Program-made: the position numbers and the translations under genes
The notes under the pieces: model-generated
The model's input: the letters and a program-made list of their open reading frames with translations, nothing else
The model's database searches: none
What the model was told of the DNA's origin: nothing
NCBI GenBank assembly: GCA_028583415.1
Contig: CM053267.1
Coordinates: 50,435,414-50,499,413, forward strand
Direction: 5' to 3'
Source of the DNA: Protea cynaroides
Taxonomy: Eukaryota; Streptophyta; Magnoliopsida; Proteales; Proteaceae
Length of the DNA: 64,000 nt
Shown: piece by piece, positions 62,148 through 64,000 of the stretch
How positions within the stretch are numbered: the first letter of the stretch is position 1
How the letters are laid out: each line of letters starts with the position of its first letter

Positions 62148-62617
62148 TATTGGGAATAGTCTCACATTGGTAATGAGATTGGAATCCTGTAGTCTTATAT
62201 ATGGAGAGTCCCTCCACTTACGAGTTCGAACTTTTGAGTTGGAAACTTGACATGGTATCAGAGCTTCAGGTTCCCTCTCATAATAACCCTAAAAAAAAGA
62301 CCAAGTCACCGAAAGAGGGATGCCAGATGCACAAAAGAGGGACTATGGTCACCCAAAGAGGGACGATCATCCGAAAGAGGGACTATATGTCACCCAAAGA
62401 GGGATCAATCATCCAAGAAAAGGGACCATTAATCACCTGAATAGTGTCATGTATTGCTACATATATTACCACATATACACCACTTAACGGCAGGGTTACA
62501 TGTGAAGGGGAGCATTGGGAATAGTCCCACATTGGTAATGAGATTGGAATCTTGTGGTCTTATATATGGAGAGTCCCTCCACTTATGAGTTCGAATTTTT
62601 GAGTTGAAAACTTGACA
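62148..62617 (+). mobile_element. TRIM-type miniature LTR retroelement
   Basis: Direct repeats of 105 bp (62148-62252 and 62513-62617) begin ATTGGGAATAGT after one base and end AACTTGACA. The first is followed at once by the primer-binding site TGGTATCAGAGC (62253-62264), and the second is preceded by the purine tract GAAGGGGAG. The 260-bp interior is non-coding and has a short repeat of AAAGAGGGA words. Total length is about 470 bp, the TRIM size class. Confidence 0.85.
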
Positions 62618-62619
62618 TG

Positions 62620-63252
62620 CAACTGTAGGGAGATGTCCAAGGGTCATTCCATGCTCAATAAATACCCTCATTACGAAAGTATCTAGAATGGAATTTTTAC
62701 TACAAAGCTCTTGCTTATTGAGTTCACAACCAAAGCCCTTCTTTACGTTGAACTCAGTCCTTAGTTTTCTGAGTTCATCTTCTCATCACCGTTGAGCTAA
62801 CTTAGGCATCGGAGTGGCCCCCAGGTTATACAACCCACCCAACTCGATTGTTTGTCTTCTTGCTGTGACAGGTGTCTCAATCAAAAGATCGACCAATATC
62901 CAGCGATAACATGTAGTAATGTTTAGAGGAATGATACAAATGCATGAATATACGGAAATTATGCCAATACATAGGGGATAGTTATAAATTGAATTAGAAC
63001 TTGAAATTTGACATGTGGGTAAGCTTGACCATGCTCTTTCTATCTAATGGTTGGAATGAACACATAATTGTCTATCTATGTGGTTGAATAAATTAATTTT
63101 TTTTATAATATTGAAAAAAATAACCAGACATTTATGACAATAATAAAATTTCAAATAAATAAATAAATAAATCTAACAAAGTCTTAAGGAAGAGAAGTTG
63201 TGGGCCCTTAAAAAAATGAAAAAAAAAAGAAAAAAAAAAAGGAAGAGAAGGC
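62620..63252. other. Upstream region of the PDR transporter gene
   Basis: AT-rich, with an A-rich stretch at 63205-63245. No coding region is seen. Confidence 0.4.
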
Positions 63253-63259
63253 TATATAT
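63253..63259 (+). promoter_or_regulatory. TATA box of the PDR transporter gene
   Basis: TATATAT lies 71-77 bp before the ATG at 63330 and is followed by a TC-rich leader (TCTCTTGATCTCTCTTC), a common plant core-promoter layout. Confidence 0.55.
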
Positions 63260-63329
63260 GTCTCTTGATCTCTCTTCTTATTAATTCGTTATTTCCTTAT
63301 GCTCTCTTCATTCTCCATCCTGGGAAAAA

Positions 63330-63748
63330 ATGGCGGCTCAGTTGGCTGGCAACGATGAAATTGAGTCACTGAGAATGGAGTTAGCAGAGTTTGCTAGGAG
63401 CATGAGGAGGTCATTCCAAAGTTTCCGGAGCAATGGTAGAACAAGTTCAGTAATGGACGATCCTGATGATGAAGACATTGATCCAGATATTGAAGCTGCA
63501 GCTACTACTGCTGATGATCAGTTTAACGAACAGTGGACAGCGATTGAGAGATTGCCCACTTATGAAAGAACGAAATTATCATTATTTGATAATTTTGATG
63601 GTGAGAAAGGAAGTGGAGATGGGAAGCGAGTGGTTGATGTTAGAAAGCTTAAAGCTCCTGAAAGACGTTTGTTCATTGAGAAGCTTATCAGGAACATTGA
63701 GAATGATAATCTCCGTTTGTTGCAGAAACTTAGAGAGAGGATTGACAG
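63330..63748 (+). CDS. PDR/ABCG-type ABC transporter, first exon (partial gene)
   Basis: The 139-codon exon starts AAAAAAATGGCGG and ends GATTGACAG before a GTATGA donor (phase 2). It carries the N-terminal signature of plant full-size ABCG (pleiotropic drug resistance) transporters: EQWTAIERLPTYERTK, a hydrophilic KRVVDVRKL, ERRLFIEKLIRNIENDNLRLL and KLRERIDR. These precede the first nucleotide-binding domain, which must lie beyond the window. Such proteins are plasma-membrane exporters of hormones, waxes or secondary metabolites; the substrate cannot be told. An acidic DDPDDEDIDPDIE patch lies at about residues 43-55. The first intron starts with the dispersed repeat at 63.8 kb. Confidence 0.88.
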
Positions 63749-63789
63749 GTATGACTTGTTTTCCTCTTCGATCTTAAGATGATGCTTTA

Positions 63790-64000
63790 GAATATACATG
63801 GGTTTTAGAATATGCTTGCATTTACATGTACTCTTTATGGGATTTCATCACCTTCGGTGTGGTGTGGGACCCACTTATAGAGTCTGTGACTCATTCGATA
63901 TGAACGGTGATACAATCCCAATGAGGGAATTGTGATCACTTTCATGTACATGTACTCTTCATGGGATTTCATCACCATCGATGTGGTGTGAGACCCACCT
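63790..64000. repeat. Dispersed repeat in PDR intron 1
   Basis: Two copies carry TTTACATGTACTCTTTATGGG or CATGTACTCTTCATGGG, followed by ATTTCATCACC and GTGGTGTG. They are offset by roughly 130 bp and run to the window edge. Same family as 52696-53330. Confidence 0.75.

Noticed and set aside
1..64000. CRISPR arrays, bacterial operons, tRNA and rRNA genes
   Set aside because: No regular spacer-repeat arrays and no rRNA or tRNA cloverleaf were recognised; the window is plant nuclear DNA. A tRNA scan was not possible by eye over the whole length.

Overview
The window is nuclear DNA of a flowering plant. It is AT-rich, has plant-type spliced genes (NAC, PDR-type ABCG) and is dense in plant transposable elements (Ty1/copia, L1- and RTE-type LINEs, hAT, Mutator-like, TRIM). 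I cannot name the species; the repeat content would fit a repeat-rich basal eudicot or magnoliid, but that is a guess.

Three protein-coding genes are supported. (1) A NAC transcription factor on the minus strand (1431-2999) has three exons and an uninterrupted 329-residue frame. A shrunken second NAC copy lies at about 5240-5366. (2) The DNA primase small subunit gene on the minus strand has 16 coding exons that I could join base by base with consistent phase into one 453-residue frame. It runs from the ATG at 47868 to the stop at 7143, with a probable 5'-UTR exon near 51 kb next to an E2F-type site. The gene covers about 40.7 kb for a 1362-bp coding sequence. (3) The first exon of a PDR/ABCG-type ABC transporter lies on the plus strand (63330-63748) and runs on beyond the window.

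Most of the rest is transposable elements, many inside the primase introns. Intron 14 holds a LINE relic (7.95-9.7 kb) and a small hAT-type MITE. Intron 11 (10.4 kb) holds a complete but broken Ty1/copia element (14082-19552, 5-bp target duplication) and an organelle-like GC-richer block (12.44-13.11 kb). Intron 6 (17.9 kb) is mostly one minus-strand LTR element (23759-38376, TSD GTGTT), opened by an L1-type LINE, an hAT transposase relic and, inside that relic, a 926-bp MITE. An RTE-type LINE relic (39.7-41.4 kb) follows in the same intron. Intron 2 holds MITEs and a strong hairpin. Outside the primase gene are two Mutator-like elements with exact 9-bp target duplications (3574-5116 and 58922-60706), a tiny LTR element of TRIM type (62148-62617), and a dispersed or tandem family with units of roughly 115-125 bp at 0.1-0.3, 52.7-53.3, 56.3 and 63.8-64.0 kb.

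The genes show no operon-like relation. The main biological point is that a single-copy-type replication gene keeps an intact reading frame while its introns have absorbed several layers of nested elements. All homology calls are from recognising motifs by eye; no searches were run.
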